Part shown: positions 1 through 10,883 of the stretch, piece after piece
Layout: each line of letters starts with the position of its first letter
Position numbering within the stretch: position 1 is the first letter of the stretch
Translations under genes and position numbers: made by a program
NCBI GenBank assembly: GCA_013180625.2
Contig: SNVD02015926.1
Location: forward strand, 58,509 to 122,508
Direction: 5' to 3'
Source: Boswellia sacra
Taxonomy: Eukaryota > Streptophyta > Magnoliopsida > Sapindales > Burseraceae
Length of the DNA: 64,000 nt
The notes under the pieces: model-generated
Told to the model about the DNA's origin: nothing
Databases searched by the model: none
Seen by the model: the letters and a program-made list of their open reading frames with translations, nothing else

Positions 1-413
1 ATGAGAGGAAGCTCCAGGAAGCAAAACACACAAGTTAAGAAGCAAGGCAGCTTCAACGAAGAGATCAGTGAATGGCTGAAAGAATCGAGAGGGATGAGAG
101 CAAAAATGAGAGAGAAGGCGAGAGGGATGAGAGGGAAATTGGTAATCGAGATGCGGGAAGGCTAAAATCGAATGGCAGAAAGATTCGAGAGGGATGAGAG
201 GGAAAATCAATCTAATTGGCATGAGAGGGACGAGAGAAATTTCATTTAAGTGAAATCAAATTGGGATTTAGGGTGAAATCGAATTGCTTTTTCTTATACC
301 CTTATACGGCAGTTCACAAAACCCTTGTAAAAACTGACCCATTCTCACTTTATGCGACAGTTTTTAAAAACCGTTGTAAATGGGTGTAGTAAAAGCCCGA
401 CTATGTTATAGTG
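1..413. mobile_element. CACTA-like transposon, right end only
   Basis: The segment ends in TATAGTG at 407-413, the reverse complement of a CACTA terminus. The preceding ~110 bases hold short subterminal repeats built on a CAGTTTTTAAAAACCG-like unit and its diverged forms. Bases 1-250 are purine-rich and repeat a GAGAGGGATGAGAG motif. No transposase ORF is visible and the left end lies outside the window, so this is a partial, probably non-autonomous En/Spm-type element. The call rests on the terminus and subterminal repeats only. Confidence 0.5.
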
Positions 414-1175
414 TGAATTTCATTGAAAAAGAAAATAGGTTTATATATGGTCAAATAACTTTAATAATTTTTAAAACCTATTATTGAAGAAGTAGAGATT
501 GAATTGAGTTGTTTTGCTCTTTCATGTATTTTTGCAATTTTTTCTTGTACATATAATTGGTGTTGGTTCGAATTGTTTTAAAGTATACTAATTTTGAAAT
601 ATTAAGATTGGATTGGACACATTTTAATTATTGAAAAGCTATAAGAAAAAGAAAACCTCATCACTCTTAAAAAGTGTATACATTTATATAGAATGTGTTT
701 TAAAGGTTTCGGTTGATAATATTCCCACTATTATTAATAAACTTTTATCTTATGTTAACACAATATTAGTTTAGCCTAGCAAGGAAAAATATCTAGCTAC
801 ACCCCTGCACATAATCGATCATTTAAATGAAATCACATACATGACCAATGCAAAGCTAGCATAATAGGAAACCCACTATAATCGCACAAAAAATGAAGAA
901 ACGAACAATGAAAAATTGAGAATCACTGATAGTCAAATATCTCCTCTTCTTACAGTAATACTTGCTTAGTTATAGAAAAATCCGTTTTACAAACTATCCA
1001 ATTCAAACAATAGCTACAAACATTTCTTTTACAAAAAAAAAAGATTAATTATTTAAAAAATTCTTATCCCTTACAAAATTTTGAAACCTAGTAAATTTAT
1101 AAAATTTATTAATAAAAATAATGATTCTGAAATTACCAAACCTTATAAATTAAATGATTAACTTATTTTTTATTT
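414..1175. other. AT-rich intergenic DNA, no gene seen
   Basis: I see no convincing coding region, RNA gene or transposon terminus here. The sequence is AT-rich with short homopolymer runs. It lies between the CACTA-like end and the left terminus of the first MULE. Confidence 0.6.
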
Positions 1176-1736
1176 GGGTGAATATCATCAACCACACCTA
1201 TGTTTTGCCTAAATATCGTATGGAGAAAGATAATGGGTGTTTTTCCTTAATACCCCTATGTTTGCAAAAATTTATCACACACCCTGAAATGCTAACTCTG
1301 TTTGAAATCAGCGTCCCTAGAATGGTAAAATAAAGATTTGCCAGTAGCGGTAGTCTTTTATGGCTGCAAATCCCTTTCCTCCGGTCTGCCCCCTCTATCT
1401 CCCTTATTTCCTTTCCATAAATAGAATCCCATTTTTTGGGTTTTGTTTGATTGGGAATTTGTAGTTTGGGGAGAGAAATTGATTTGGTTTTTAGAGATTT
1501 GTAACTAGTTGCGATTTTGTGTGACAACGGATTGGCAATATTGATGGTATGTGGGGTGGATTGGCAACATTTCTATATTTTGTTACATTGAAATTGTAAT
1601 TTCTTTGAATAAAAGGATGAGAAAGAGAGGGTGGTTCGTGAAAGGCTTTTACAATGCAGGATGAAAGAGAAGTTGGTTCCTTTAATTTTGTTGCAATTGA
1701 GTAGTTTTATTACAATTACTGCCATTTTATCGTGTA

Positions 1737-2638
1737 TGTTGGTGTCAAAGTCTACCACATATGCATGTGCCATGCACATGATGAGTTTTGATCAACTTGT
1801 GATAAAACAAGAATATTATTTTTATTCCAATTTTAATGTTTCTATAATTAATATTTTAGGAAGCATTTGATTTGTAATAAATACCTCTTTAGATTAGGAT
1901 ATAATATCTTGTATCCTAATTAGAATATGAGAATATTTATTTGTCCTAATTCCTTTTGAGTTTGTTTATAACACTTCCTATTTTATTTCTCCTAATCCTA
2001 ATATGATTTTGATTAGAATTTTTATAGGATTTCTAGGAGATTTCGGTCAGACCTCTCACTATATATGTACAAAGCTATTCGGCGGCTGATAACGTGATTG
2101 AGAGATTGACGTATTGGTTGATTTGGTTGTGAGAGAGTCTTGAGTTCGGCATTCCATGAATTCATAGAAGAGAGCTTCAATGCAAAAGAAATGTCTTCTT
2201 TGATTTGATTCTTTGAGTCTTTTGATTCATGTATGAGTGGTAGAAATCGTACATGAACTGTTGATTGAGTCTGTGTGAGTTAGTAAACACTTGGGATAAC
2301 TTGCGGGTTAAGTGTTTATGTAATTCAGTGTCAGACGTCATTGTTATGTGTAACTTAACAGTGTGTTATTAAGTTATCTACGACAGAGAGTGGACAGTGT
2401 CACTAAAGTTTAAGATCTTGGTGGGATTTTGTTTGTCAAAGATTAGGTCAGTGTGTGAGAGTGAGTCAGCATTGTAAAAGGTCCTAAAGATTGTACAAAC
2501 AAGAACTTAGTGAATTACAGCTCTATAGCTGTCTGTGGACGTAGGTTTTATAACCAAAACACGTAAAATCCTCCTGTGCCGATTTACATTACAGTTTGCT
2601 ATTATATTTCTTATAACTGCATACCTCCAGAACTCTCA
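1737..2638 (+). repeat. Copia-A 5' LTR
   Basis: 902 bp, starting TGTTGGTGTCAAAG and ending GAACTCTCA, aligning along its length with 9288-10190. A CACTATATATGTAC stretch near 2056 is a likely TATA box for element transcription. The target duplication GTGTA precedes it. Confidence 0.93.
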
Positions 2639-2640
2639 TT

Positions 2641-2651
2641 TGGTACAGAGC
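2641..2651 (+). other. Copia-A primer binding site, one base deleted
   Basis: TGGTACAGAGC lies two bases after the LTR. The standard plant copia site complementary to initiator tRNA-Met is TGGTATCAGAGC, so one T is missing. This would weaken priming and fits a dead element. Confidence 0.8.
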
Positions 2652-2700
2652 AGGATCACTAATAGACAAGTGAAGAAAACGATCATACTAATATGGAAGG

Positions 2701-4464
2701 ATGGAGTTTATTTGCATTGGAGGATCCAGAACACAACCACCCATTCTTGATGATGGTAATTATTCATCTTGGAAGGTAAGAATGATGACGTATATCAAAT
2801 CTCTTGATGATAGGGCATGGACTAGTGTCCTTAAAGGATGGACACCGCCAACAAAGTTAAATGCTTTTGGTGATTCCGAACCGAAACCTGAGGATGAATG
2901 GACTGATGAAGAATACCGACGTTCCAGTTGGAATTCAAAGGCTCTCAATGCAATCTTTGTTGTAGTAGACTTAAACAACTTCGGACAGATTTCTAGATGC
3001 AAAGTGGCCAAATAAGCATGGGACATACTTGAGGTAAAACATGAAGGTACTACATCTGTTAAAAGATCTAAATTGATGAGATTAAATTCTCAATTTCAAA
3101 ATCTGATGATGCATGAGGATGAGTCAATTTCTGAATTTTACTCTAAGATATGTCACATTACAAATTCGACATACATGCTTGGCAAAACTTTCACTGATGC
3201 AGAATTGTTAGCAAGATAATTAGGTGTGTTCCAGATAAATTTCAACCCAAAATTTTGACCATTGAGGAAGTTAAAAACACTGATGAGATGAGGATTGATG
3301 AACTGATTGGCATCCTCCAAAACTTTGAAATTAATCAAAGTACTAGGAAGCAAAAAGGTAAAAGCATTGCATTCAATGTGAAAACTGAAAAATCTAATGA
3401 TTAAAGTAGTGATGAGCTTGATGAAATTGATTCTAAACAGATTGCTTTCCTAACAAGAAATTATGTCAAGTGTATGAAAAGAAATTTCATGAAAAAGAAT
3501 CAAGGAAAGCCATCAAACACAAGCGAAGAAACATTCAGAAAGTTCAGCAAGGAGAATGACAAGAGGATGCCAAAACAACCTGAAAAGAAAGGGCAAATTC
3601 AATGTTATGAATGTTCTAGTTATCGACATATTCAATCTGAATGTGCAAATCTCGAGAAGAAGAATAAAGGGCTGACAGCAACCTAGAGTGATGAATTAGA
3701 ATCCAAGTTAGAAGATCAAGACTGCATGAGCAACTTTGTTGCATTTACTGCATCTGCAGCTAACAAAGGAAAGGTTGTTATGTCTGATATAACAGAAAAT
3801 TACAGAACCAGTAGTGATTATTCAGATGAAGAAGAAGGACAAGAATACTATGAAGAGTTGCAAGAGACATACAATGCACTCTATGGTGAATGGCTGAATC
3901 AGAAGGAAGAAATTAAAGCCTTAAAGAAGAAGATTGAGGAGCTGGAATGTGAAAAATCCTTTGCTGAAAATCAGATCAGAGAACTGAAAAACTATTTTGA
4001 CAGACAAAATAGCACATATTGAGAAAATCACAACAGAACTGGTTGAAAGCAAGAGGTGTATTGATCAACTCAAACTTGGAGCAGCCAAACTTGATCAGGT
4101 ATTGAACCTTGGAAGAGACAACTCCAACAAACATGGATTGGGGTATACAGAAGGTAATATTGCATCTATATCAAAAACAATCTTTGTAAAAGCTTCAACA
4201 ACAGGTAAAAATTCTGAACTTAATTCTTTAAAGTCAAGTCCTAGTTCAAAGAGTGATGAAACATTTGTTTCTCCTCTAAGTTCATTCAAGTCCCGTCCTG
4301 AAAAGGTAAGGAAATTCATTCCCACTTGTTATTTTTCTGGTAAAAAGGGACATATTAGGCCTAGATGCTTTAAATTGTTGAATCTTTTGCATAAAAGATC
4401 AAAACAGTTTAAACTATTACCTAAATCACGACTACAGTGGGTTAGGAAAGACAAAACAGTATGA
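2701..4464 (+). pseudogene. gag: Copia-A gag remnant
   Basis: The N-terminal part (2701-3015) has the copia gag motif around YSSWKVRM, followed by a stop at 3013-3015. Similarity continues after it through frameshifts and stops. A zinc knuckle with intact CX2CX4HX4C spacing (CYECSSYRHIQSEC) lies near 3603-3644. A strongly charged coiled-coil segment follows (3726-4022). A second knuckle near 4327-4368 has lost its second cysteine to serine (CYFSGKKGHIRPRC). Gag would build the virus-like particle and bind RNA. The early stop, several later stops and the missing knuckle cysteine make this a pseudogene. The two-knuckle arrangement is also seen in Copia-B. Confidence 0.85.
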
Positions 4465-4503
4465 CATGTTGCTTTTACTGCACTTAATCATGCTTTTAAT
4501 GAT

Positions 4504-6122
4504 TTGTGGTATTTTGATAGTGGTTGTTCCAGGCACATGGCTGGAAATAAACTATTTTTAATAGATTTTAAAGCATGCAGGGATGGTAATGTCACCTTTG
4601 GAGATGGAGCAAAAAGTAAGATCACTGGTAAAGGAACTTTGAATGTCAAAGGCCTACCCAATTTTAAAAATGTCTTGCTGGTTGAAGGTTTGAAAGCTAA
4701 TCTTATTAGTATTAGTCAGATTTGTGATGACAAGTATATTGTTAATTTCACACAAAACAAATGCATGGTCTTAGATAATTTTGGTAAATGCACTCTAGAA
4801 GGTAATAGATCTTTGGATAATTGTTATTTGGTAGAAATTGCATTTCATGCTAGGATTTCGGATTTAGAATTGTGGCATCAAAAATTAGGACACCTAAATT
4901 ATAAAGACTTGGTTAAATTAACTCAGTTAGGTGCTGTAAAGGAGTTCCTAAACTTGATGACAAAATTAATGAAATTTGTGGACCATGTCAAATGGGAAAA
5001 CAAATCAGAAGTTCACACAAATCAAATCCACATCTTAGCACATCTAAGATACTTGATTTGCTTCACATGGATCTTATGGGTCCTATGCAAATTGAAAGCA
5101 TTACAGGTAAGAGATACATATTTGTTTGTGTGGATGATTTTTCTAGATATACTTGGGTTGATTTCATTAAAGAAAAATCTGACACTTTTGAAGCTTTCAG
5201 GAATCTTTGTGTTAAGCTTGAAAATGAGCAAAATAGGAACATTGGAAGGATTGTGAGAATAAGAAGTGATCATGGCAAGGAGTTTGAAAACGTTAGCTAT
5301 GCTGACTTTTGCAAATACCATGGAATTGATCTGAATTTTCAACTCCCAAAACCCCTTAACAGAATGGCATTATGGAGAGGAAGAATAGAACTCTTCAAGA
5401 GATGGCAAGAGTGATGCTCAATAGTAAGAAGTTGACAAAAAGGCTTTGGGCTGAAGCAATAAGCACTACTTGTTATATTTCAAATAGAGTTTTTCTTCGT
5501 CCTGGCACTAATCAAACACCTTATGAAATTTTGAAAGGAAGAAAACCTAATTTGAAATATTTTCATGTCTTTGGTTGCAGGTGTTACATCTTAAATGACA
5601 GAGAAATGTTAGGAAAATTATATCCAATGAGTGATGAAGGAGTCTTCGTGGGATATGCTCAAAACAGCAAAGCATTTTGAGTTTACAATCTGAGAACTAA
5701 GGCAATCATGGAATCTGCAAACGTAGTATTTGATGACCTTGATGATTATGCAAAGTACTCACAAGAGGAAAGCATGACCAGTTTCACAAAAGAGACAAAA
5801 AAATCATATTCAGACAATAACAAAAAGGAAGATGCTGTTATGAAAGAGGAAACAGCTGCTGTTACACTTGACGTAACAGAAACATCTAACAACTCAGATT
5901 TAAACAAAAGTCCAATCCAGAATGATGAAGATAGAAAAGATCCACCCACATGGATTCAGAAGGCACATCCAACAAGTTCTATCATTGGAACACCAGATGG
6001 CATGATGAAAACCCGGAGCAAGGTAAGAAATCAAGTAAGGTTTGCATGTTATGTTTCTTTAGTTGAGCCAAAAAATGTGAAAGAAGCTTTAAAAGAAGAG
6101 GTGTGGATTCAAGCTATGCAAG
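4504..6122 (+). pseudogene. pol: Copia-A protease and integrase remnant
   Basis: An aspartic protease active site, DSG, lies at 4516-4524 within WYFDSGCSRHMAG. It is followed by the GAG-pre-integrase segment (LWHQKLGHLNYKDL). The frame shifts near 4980 and the integrase core continues from about 4992. The first Asp is in HMDLMGP, the second in RSDHGKEF, and after another shift near 5365 the catalytic Glu is in MERKNRTLQEMA. The integrase C-terminal region runs to a stop at about 5678. The linker to reverse transcriptase (5708-6148) is Glu/Lys/Thr-rich. All three D,D,E residues survive but are split between frames, so no active enzyme can be made. Confidence 0.87.
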
Positions 6123-7692
6123 ATGAACTTAGTCAGTTTAAGGAATAATGTATGGGAATTAGTTCCTAAGCCAGAAAATACAAATGTCATTGGAACTAAA
6201 TGGATATTCAAAAATAAAACTGATGAAAGTGGTCAAGTAGTAAATAATAAAGCTAGACTAGTTGCACAAGGTTACAAGCAAGTTGAAGGCATAGACTTTG
6301 ATGAGACCTTTGTACCTGTAGCTAGACTTGAGTCAATCAGATTACTACTTGTAATTGCTTGTTTGCTTGATTTTAAGTTGTATCAAATGGATGTTAAAAT
6401 TGCATTTTAAAATGGCTATCTCAATGAAGAAGTTTTTGTTGAACAGCCTAAGGGATTTGCAGATCCTAAACATCATGATTTTGTGTACAGATTGCACAAA
6501 GCTTTGCATGGTTTGAAACAAGCTCCTAGAGCTTGGTATGAAAGGTTGACAAAGTTTTTGATCAACAGAGGTTATAAAAGAGGCAGCAATGATAAGACTT
6601 TATTTATCAAACATGCATCTAATTATTTTATTGTTGCTCAAATATATGTTGATGACATTGTCTTCGGCTCAACTAACAAAAGCAAAACTAATGAGTTTGT
6701 TAAGTTGATGCAGGAAGAGTTTGAGATGAGCATGGTAGGAGAATTAAATTTCTTTCTTGGATTGCAGGTTAAGCAAATGAATGATGAGATATTCATATCT
6801 CAATCAAAATATGCTAAAAATCTTGTAAAGAAGTTTGGGCTTAAGAATGCAAAACCAATAAAAACTCCTATCAGTACTAATCTAAAACTTTCAAAAGATA
6901 ATACAAGAAAAGATGTTGATGCAAGTTTGTACAGAGGCATTATTGGCAGCCTACTATACCTAACAGCAAGCAGACCAGACTTGTGCTTTAGTGTAGGACT
7001 TTGTGCTAGATTTGAAGCAAATCCCAAATAATCACATTTGTCAGCAGCTAAGAGAATCATCAGGTATATTCATGAAACACATGATTATGGAATATGGTTT
7101 TCTAAAGATACAAATAATTATCTTGCAGGGTTTAGTGATGTCGATTGGGCAGGAAATGTGGATGACAGAAAAAGTACATCAGGAGGTTGTTTTTATCTTG
7201 GTACTAACTTGGTTTCTTTGGCACAGCAAAAAGCAAAATTCTATTTCTTTATCTACTGCTGAAGCCGAATACATAGCAGCAGGGAATTGTTGCACACAAC
7301 TATTGTGGATGAAGCAAATGTTGAGTGACTATGGTATTGAACCAAAGCCTATAACCGTGTTTTGTGATAATACTAGTGCTATAAATATTTCAAAAAATCC
7401 TGTTCAGCATTCTAGAACAAAACACATTGACATAAGATACCATTTTATAAGGGAACTAGTACAGTCTAAGGTGATACACATTGAACACATCTCCACTAAT
7501 AGACAATTGGCTGACTTGTTCACTAAGGCATTGGATACAACAAGATTTAAAAATCTAAGAAAAGTCTTAGGCATCTGTCATTACATGACCGAACACTGCT
7601 TACTGTTATTTAAATTGTATCTACAATGTCATAAGTTTTCTTCTAATGAAGCATGTGCGAGCTGTGATATAAAAAATTGTGTGAATAATTAA
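6123..7692 (+). pseudogene. pol: Copia-A reverse transcriptase and RNase H remnant
   Basis: The copia RT begins with a WELVPKP-type motif and includes [11 protein letters not shown] and the LYQMDVK block. A stop (TAA, near 6408) breaks the following AFLNG motif. The frame resumes with [15 protein letters not shown] and the catalytic YVDD box at 6645-6656. Another stop at 7029-7031 and a shift near 7240 separate RT from RNase H. RNase H is recognisable from DVDWAG, STAEAEYIAAG, a CDNTSAI block and QHSRTKHIDIRYHF, ending with LADLFTKAL. The catalytic motifs persist but the frame is broken at least four times. Confidence 0.88.
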
Positions 7693-8130
7693 ATACTAGT
7701 TTAAAAATGAAAAATACAAAGAGGGCTACCAGTATATGATGTGTGAAAGCCATCCATTGAGAGTAACTTCATTGTATCTAGGAAATATGGTGAGGTCACC
7801 TACTCAAATGGAAAAGGGCTACCTCTATACATGTGTGAAAGCTACTATATTATTTAGCAAATTCACATTGAGACTAACTTTTGTGTGTGTAAGAAGCATG
7901 CTCAAGTTGATCACTCAATTGGATTAAGTGATAAAATAATTAAAAGAAAATAAAACAGCTCTTGAATATGCTTTCTTAGAATGATTCATATGATGTTCAG
8001 ATATTGTTGTTATGTTATTTTTAACTGTGTTCTGTTATGTTTTTTATAACATACGGTGCTCTATGCTTGTCTGAAATTTGATTTTCTTGTGTGTCCATGT
8101 GTCAAAAATGCCGTGTCAGCATTATTGAAT

Positions 8131-9287
8131 TGAGGGGGAGAAGTTTCAGTGGCGGAAATCCTAATTCTATTAGAATTCCTTCTTCAAATTGGAATCAAAT
8201 TTGAATTTCTGTTCTTAAATGTCAGTTATGAAACGGTTTTGGAAATAGATTTGACACTAATTTTTGTTAAAAACAAAATTGTTTTTAAATTTGGCCTAGT
8301 ATATTACGAATCGATTTTGGGCTTCTCCTGTTCATTCCATACTCCCACAACAGTGTCTTCCCTGTCTCGCATCTTGCTTCTCTCTTTCTGTCCTGGAAAT
8401 TTTTTTTTGCAGACCAATAAGTTTATCACAGCCGACATCAAGCAGAAGTTCGAGAAGTACACTTCACAAAGGAAGTTGCAGATGGAAAGGCCGAAACCAA
8501 TGCAGAGAGACGTGACAAGGAGATTCGAAGAATTGTAACTGAAGTCATTGCCACTTCTTCTGACGGAGCTGAAGAACACACTGCTCTTGCAGCTTCTAAA
8601 CAACCAACTCCAACCACAACAGGGAAAAGATATAAAACAAAGGCTGACAGACTTAGGAAGCACATTGGCAGTTCATCTTTCCCTCCTATTCGAGAGTCTC
8701 CAAGACTTCGTTAAGTGCTTTTGGCACTTGTGCTGAAATCAAGGGGGAGAGAAGGAAGTTTTCTGATTTTTTTGTTATGTCTGATATTACTATGGTTACT
8801 TACTTCTACTTCTATTTTGTTTATATTTTTGTTGCGTGGGATGTAAGTAAGGAGTAAGGGGGAGTAAGAAGAACTTCTTATGCTAATGCTTGCTTTGTGT
8901 GTACATTCGAATTATATTGACACTTTACTGTGTTTTTGTGTTTGTGTTATTTTAATTTGATATGTTGATTTGATGAATGTTTTGCTTGAATGTTTTTGCT
9001 CTGATCATGATTTGATTGCATTGATTGGTATAATTGCTCTGATCATGAATTGATTAACGTGTGTTGCTTGATCAGTTTGACAAAGTCATTTTGATTACAG
9101 GATATACTTATTCTGACAGTGTTTTGTTATGAGTTTTGTAGCAGCTCACTGGTTAATTCTTTACACATGATAATTTCTGTTCGCTATTTCATGATAGCTT
9201 ATTGTTATGATTGACTGATCATGTCTGATGTTCTTTGATCAGAAACAGTTTGGTGTTTTCATCACAAGTTGCCAAAAAAGGGGAGAT
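8131..9287 (+). other. Repeated polypurine-tract motifs before the Copia-A 3' LTR
   Basis: Purine-rich GGGGGAG motifs occur at about 8133, 8742 and 8858, and the LTR-proximal tract AAAAAAGGGGAGAT lies at 9274-9287 directly before the LTR. The last is the functional position for plus-strand priming. Multiple tract copies are a known hallmark of Sireviruses. Confidence 0.75.
8460..8714 (+). pseudogene. Lys/Arg-rich ORF downstream of RNase H in Copia-A
   Basis: An open frame of 84 codons without an obvious start lies between RNase H and the 3' LTR. It is rich in Lys, Arg and Thr (for example TTGKRYKTKADRLRKH) and stops just before a GGGGGAGA motif. Some Sireviruses carry an extra or env-like ORF in this position, and this could be a remnant of one. 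I see no signal peptide, membrane segment or recognisable family motif, so the identity is open and it may be chance coding. Confidence 0.25.
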
Positions 9288-10190
9288 TGTTGGTGTCAAA
9301 GTCTACTACATATGCATGTGCCATGCACATAATGAGTTTTGATCAACTTGTGATAAAACAAGAATATTATTTTTATTCCTATTTTAATGTTTCTAGAATT
9401 ATATTTTAGGAAGTATTTGATTTGTAATAAATACCTCTTTAGATTAGGATATAATATCTTGTATCCTAATTAGAATAGGAGAATATTTATTTGTCCTAAT
9501 TCCTTTTGGAGTTTGTTTATAACACTTCCTAGTTTATTTCTCCTAATCCTAATATGATTTTGATTAGAATTTTTACAGGATTTCTAGGAGATTTCGGTCA
9601 GACCTCTCACTATATATATACAAAGCTATTCAGGCGGCTGATAATGTGATTGAGAGATTGACGTATTGGCTTATTTGGTTGGGAGAGAGTCTTGAGTTCG
9701 GCATTCCATGAATTCATAGAAGAGAGCTTCAACGCAAAAGGAATGTCTTCTTTGATTTGATTCTTTGAGTCTTTTAATTCATGTATGAGTGGTAGAAATC
9801 GCACATGAGTTGTTGATCGAGTCTGTGTGAGATAGTAGACACTTGGGATAACTTGCGGGTTAAGTGTTTATGTAATTCAGTGTCAGACGTCATTGTTATG
9901 TGTAACTTAACAATGTGTTGTTAAGTTATCTACGACAGAGAGTGGGCAGTATCACTAGAGTTTAAGATCTCGGTGGGATTTTGTTTGTCAAAGATTAGAT
10001 CAGTGTGTGAGAGTGAGTCAGCACTGTAAAAGGTCCTAAAGATTGTACAAACAAGAACTTAGTGAATTACAGCTCTATAGCTATCCGTGGACGTATGTTT
10101 TATAACCAAACCACGTAAAATCCTCCTGTGCTGATTGACATTACAGTTTACTGTTATATTTCTTATAACTGCATACCTCCAGAACTCTCA
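9288..10190 (+). repeat. Copia-A 3' LTR
   Basis: 903 bp, TG...CA, aligned end to end with 1737-2638 with many single-base differences and a few short indels. GTGTA follows it at 10191-10195. Confidence 0.93.
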
Positions 10191-10883
10191 GTGTACGTCT
10201 CAGGGTGATCCTTACCTTGCAGACTCACTTGTGAAAAATGCTTGAGCATATGAATTGTTTTGCGTGGAAGAATATCACCACCGTTGCCACAATAAACCTA
10301 CATTCTACAATGGTTTTATTTATTTATTTTGTATTTTTTTAGAAAAAGAAATTGTATTTTGTATTTCTTATTATTACTTTAGTAAACGATAATACCATAC
10401 TTATAAAATCTATATACAAAATTACTCTGACATCAAGTGAATGGAGGATGAATATGAGAAAGTCAATCTTATAAATATTAATGAATAATAATTTTGAATG
10501 AATGGTATTGCACCAATCTTGTAAATAAATTTCGTATACAAACTTTGCAAATGTAGAATTACCTTTCGTACAATAGTCATTTTGGAGAAAGAACTGGCTT
10601 TTTTTTTTTTTTTTTTGTGAAGGAATTGTGCACCTAAGGTCAGTTAACATTACTTGACTGACGAAAACTGTTAGTCTTGGATGTATTTGATGAATTTTTT
10701 AAAACACTGGAGTAATCAATAGAAAGAAATCCTTATAATATTTCCCTGGACAATTTTTAGGCAAAACACAATTGGTGATATTCACCCTTTTATCTTTTGA
10801 TTGTCTAAATCTGGAAAGCAATCATAATATTATTTACAAATATTTCATTAAATATTATTTTATCAAAGATTTCTCTATACAAC

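Larger units (their letters stand above)
1737..10190 (+). mobile_element. Copia-A, Ty1/copia (Sirevirus-like) LTR retrotransposon, decayed
   Basis: A full-length element of 8,454 bp. Its LTRs (1737-2638 and 9288-10190) start TG and end CA, and GTGTA flanks it on both sides (1732-1736 and 10191-10195). Domain order is gag, protease, integrase, reverse transcriptase, RNase H, which defines copia. Several GGGGGAG polypurine motifs between RNase H and the 3' LTR, and a gag with a second knuckle of the GHIRPRC type, point to the Sirevirus (SIRE/Maximus) group. Every reading frame carries stops or frameshifts and the two LTRs differ at many sites, so it is old and cannot encode its own proteins. 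Confidence 0.93.
1176..10787. mobile_element. Mutator-like element split by Copia-A
   Basis: The left end at 1176 (GGGTGAATATCATCAA) reappears inverted at the right end at 10787 (reverse complement GGGTGAATATCACCAA), and both share GTTTTGCCTAAA about 15 bases further in. Weaker inverted similarity continues for about 120 bases. The flanks TTTTATTT (1168-1175) and TTTTATCT (10788-10795) match at 7 of 8 positions, suggesting an eroded target duplication. Without the LTR element at 1737-10190 it would be about 1.2 kb with no transposase, so it is a non-autonomous MULE. The inner part (about 1300-1736 and 10191-10620) may carry captured host sequence that I cannot identify. Confidence 0.6.

Noticed and set aside
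1631..1870. 79-codon plus-strand frame
   Set aside because: It runs from MULE sequence into the Copia-A LTR. As it stands it is a chimera of the insertion junction, although its left part may belong to a captured fragment.
8304..8665. Minus-strand frames of 75-119 codons in the Copia-A tail
   Set aside because: Antisense shadows of the Copia-A 3' region. No motif supports them and the plus-strand frame at 8460-8714 has better composition.
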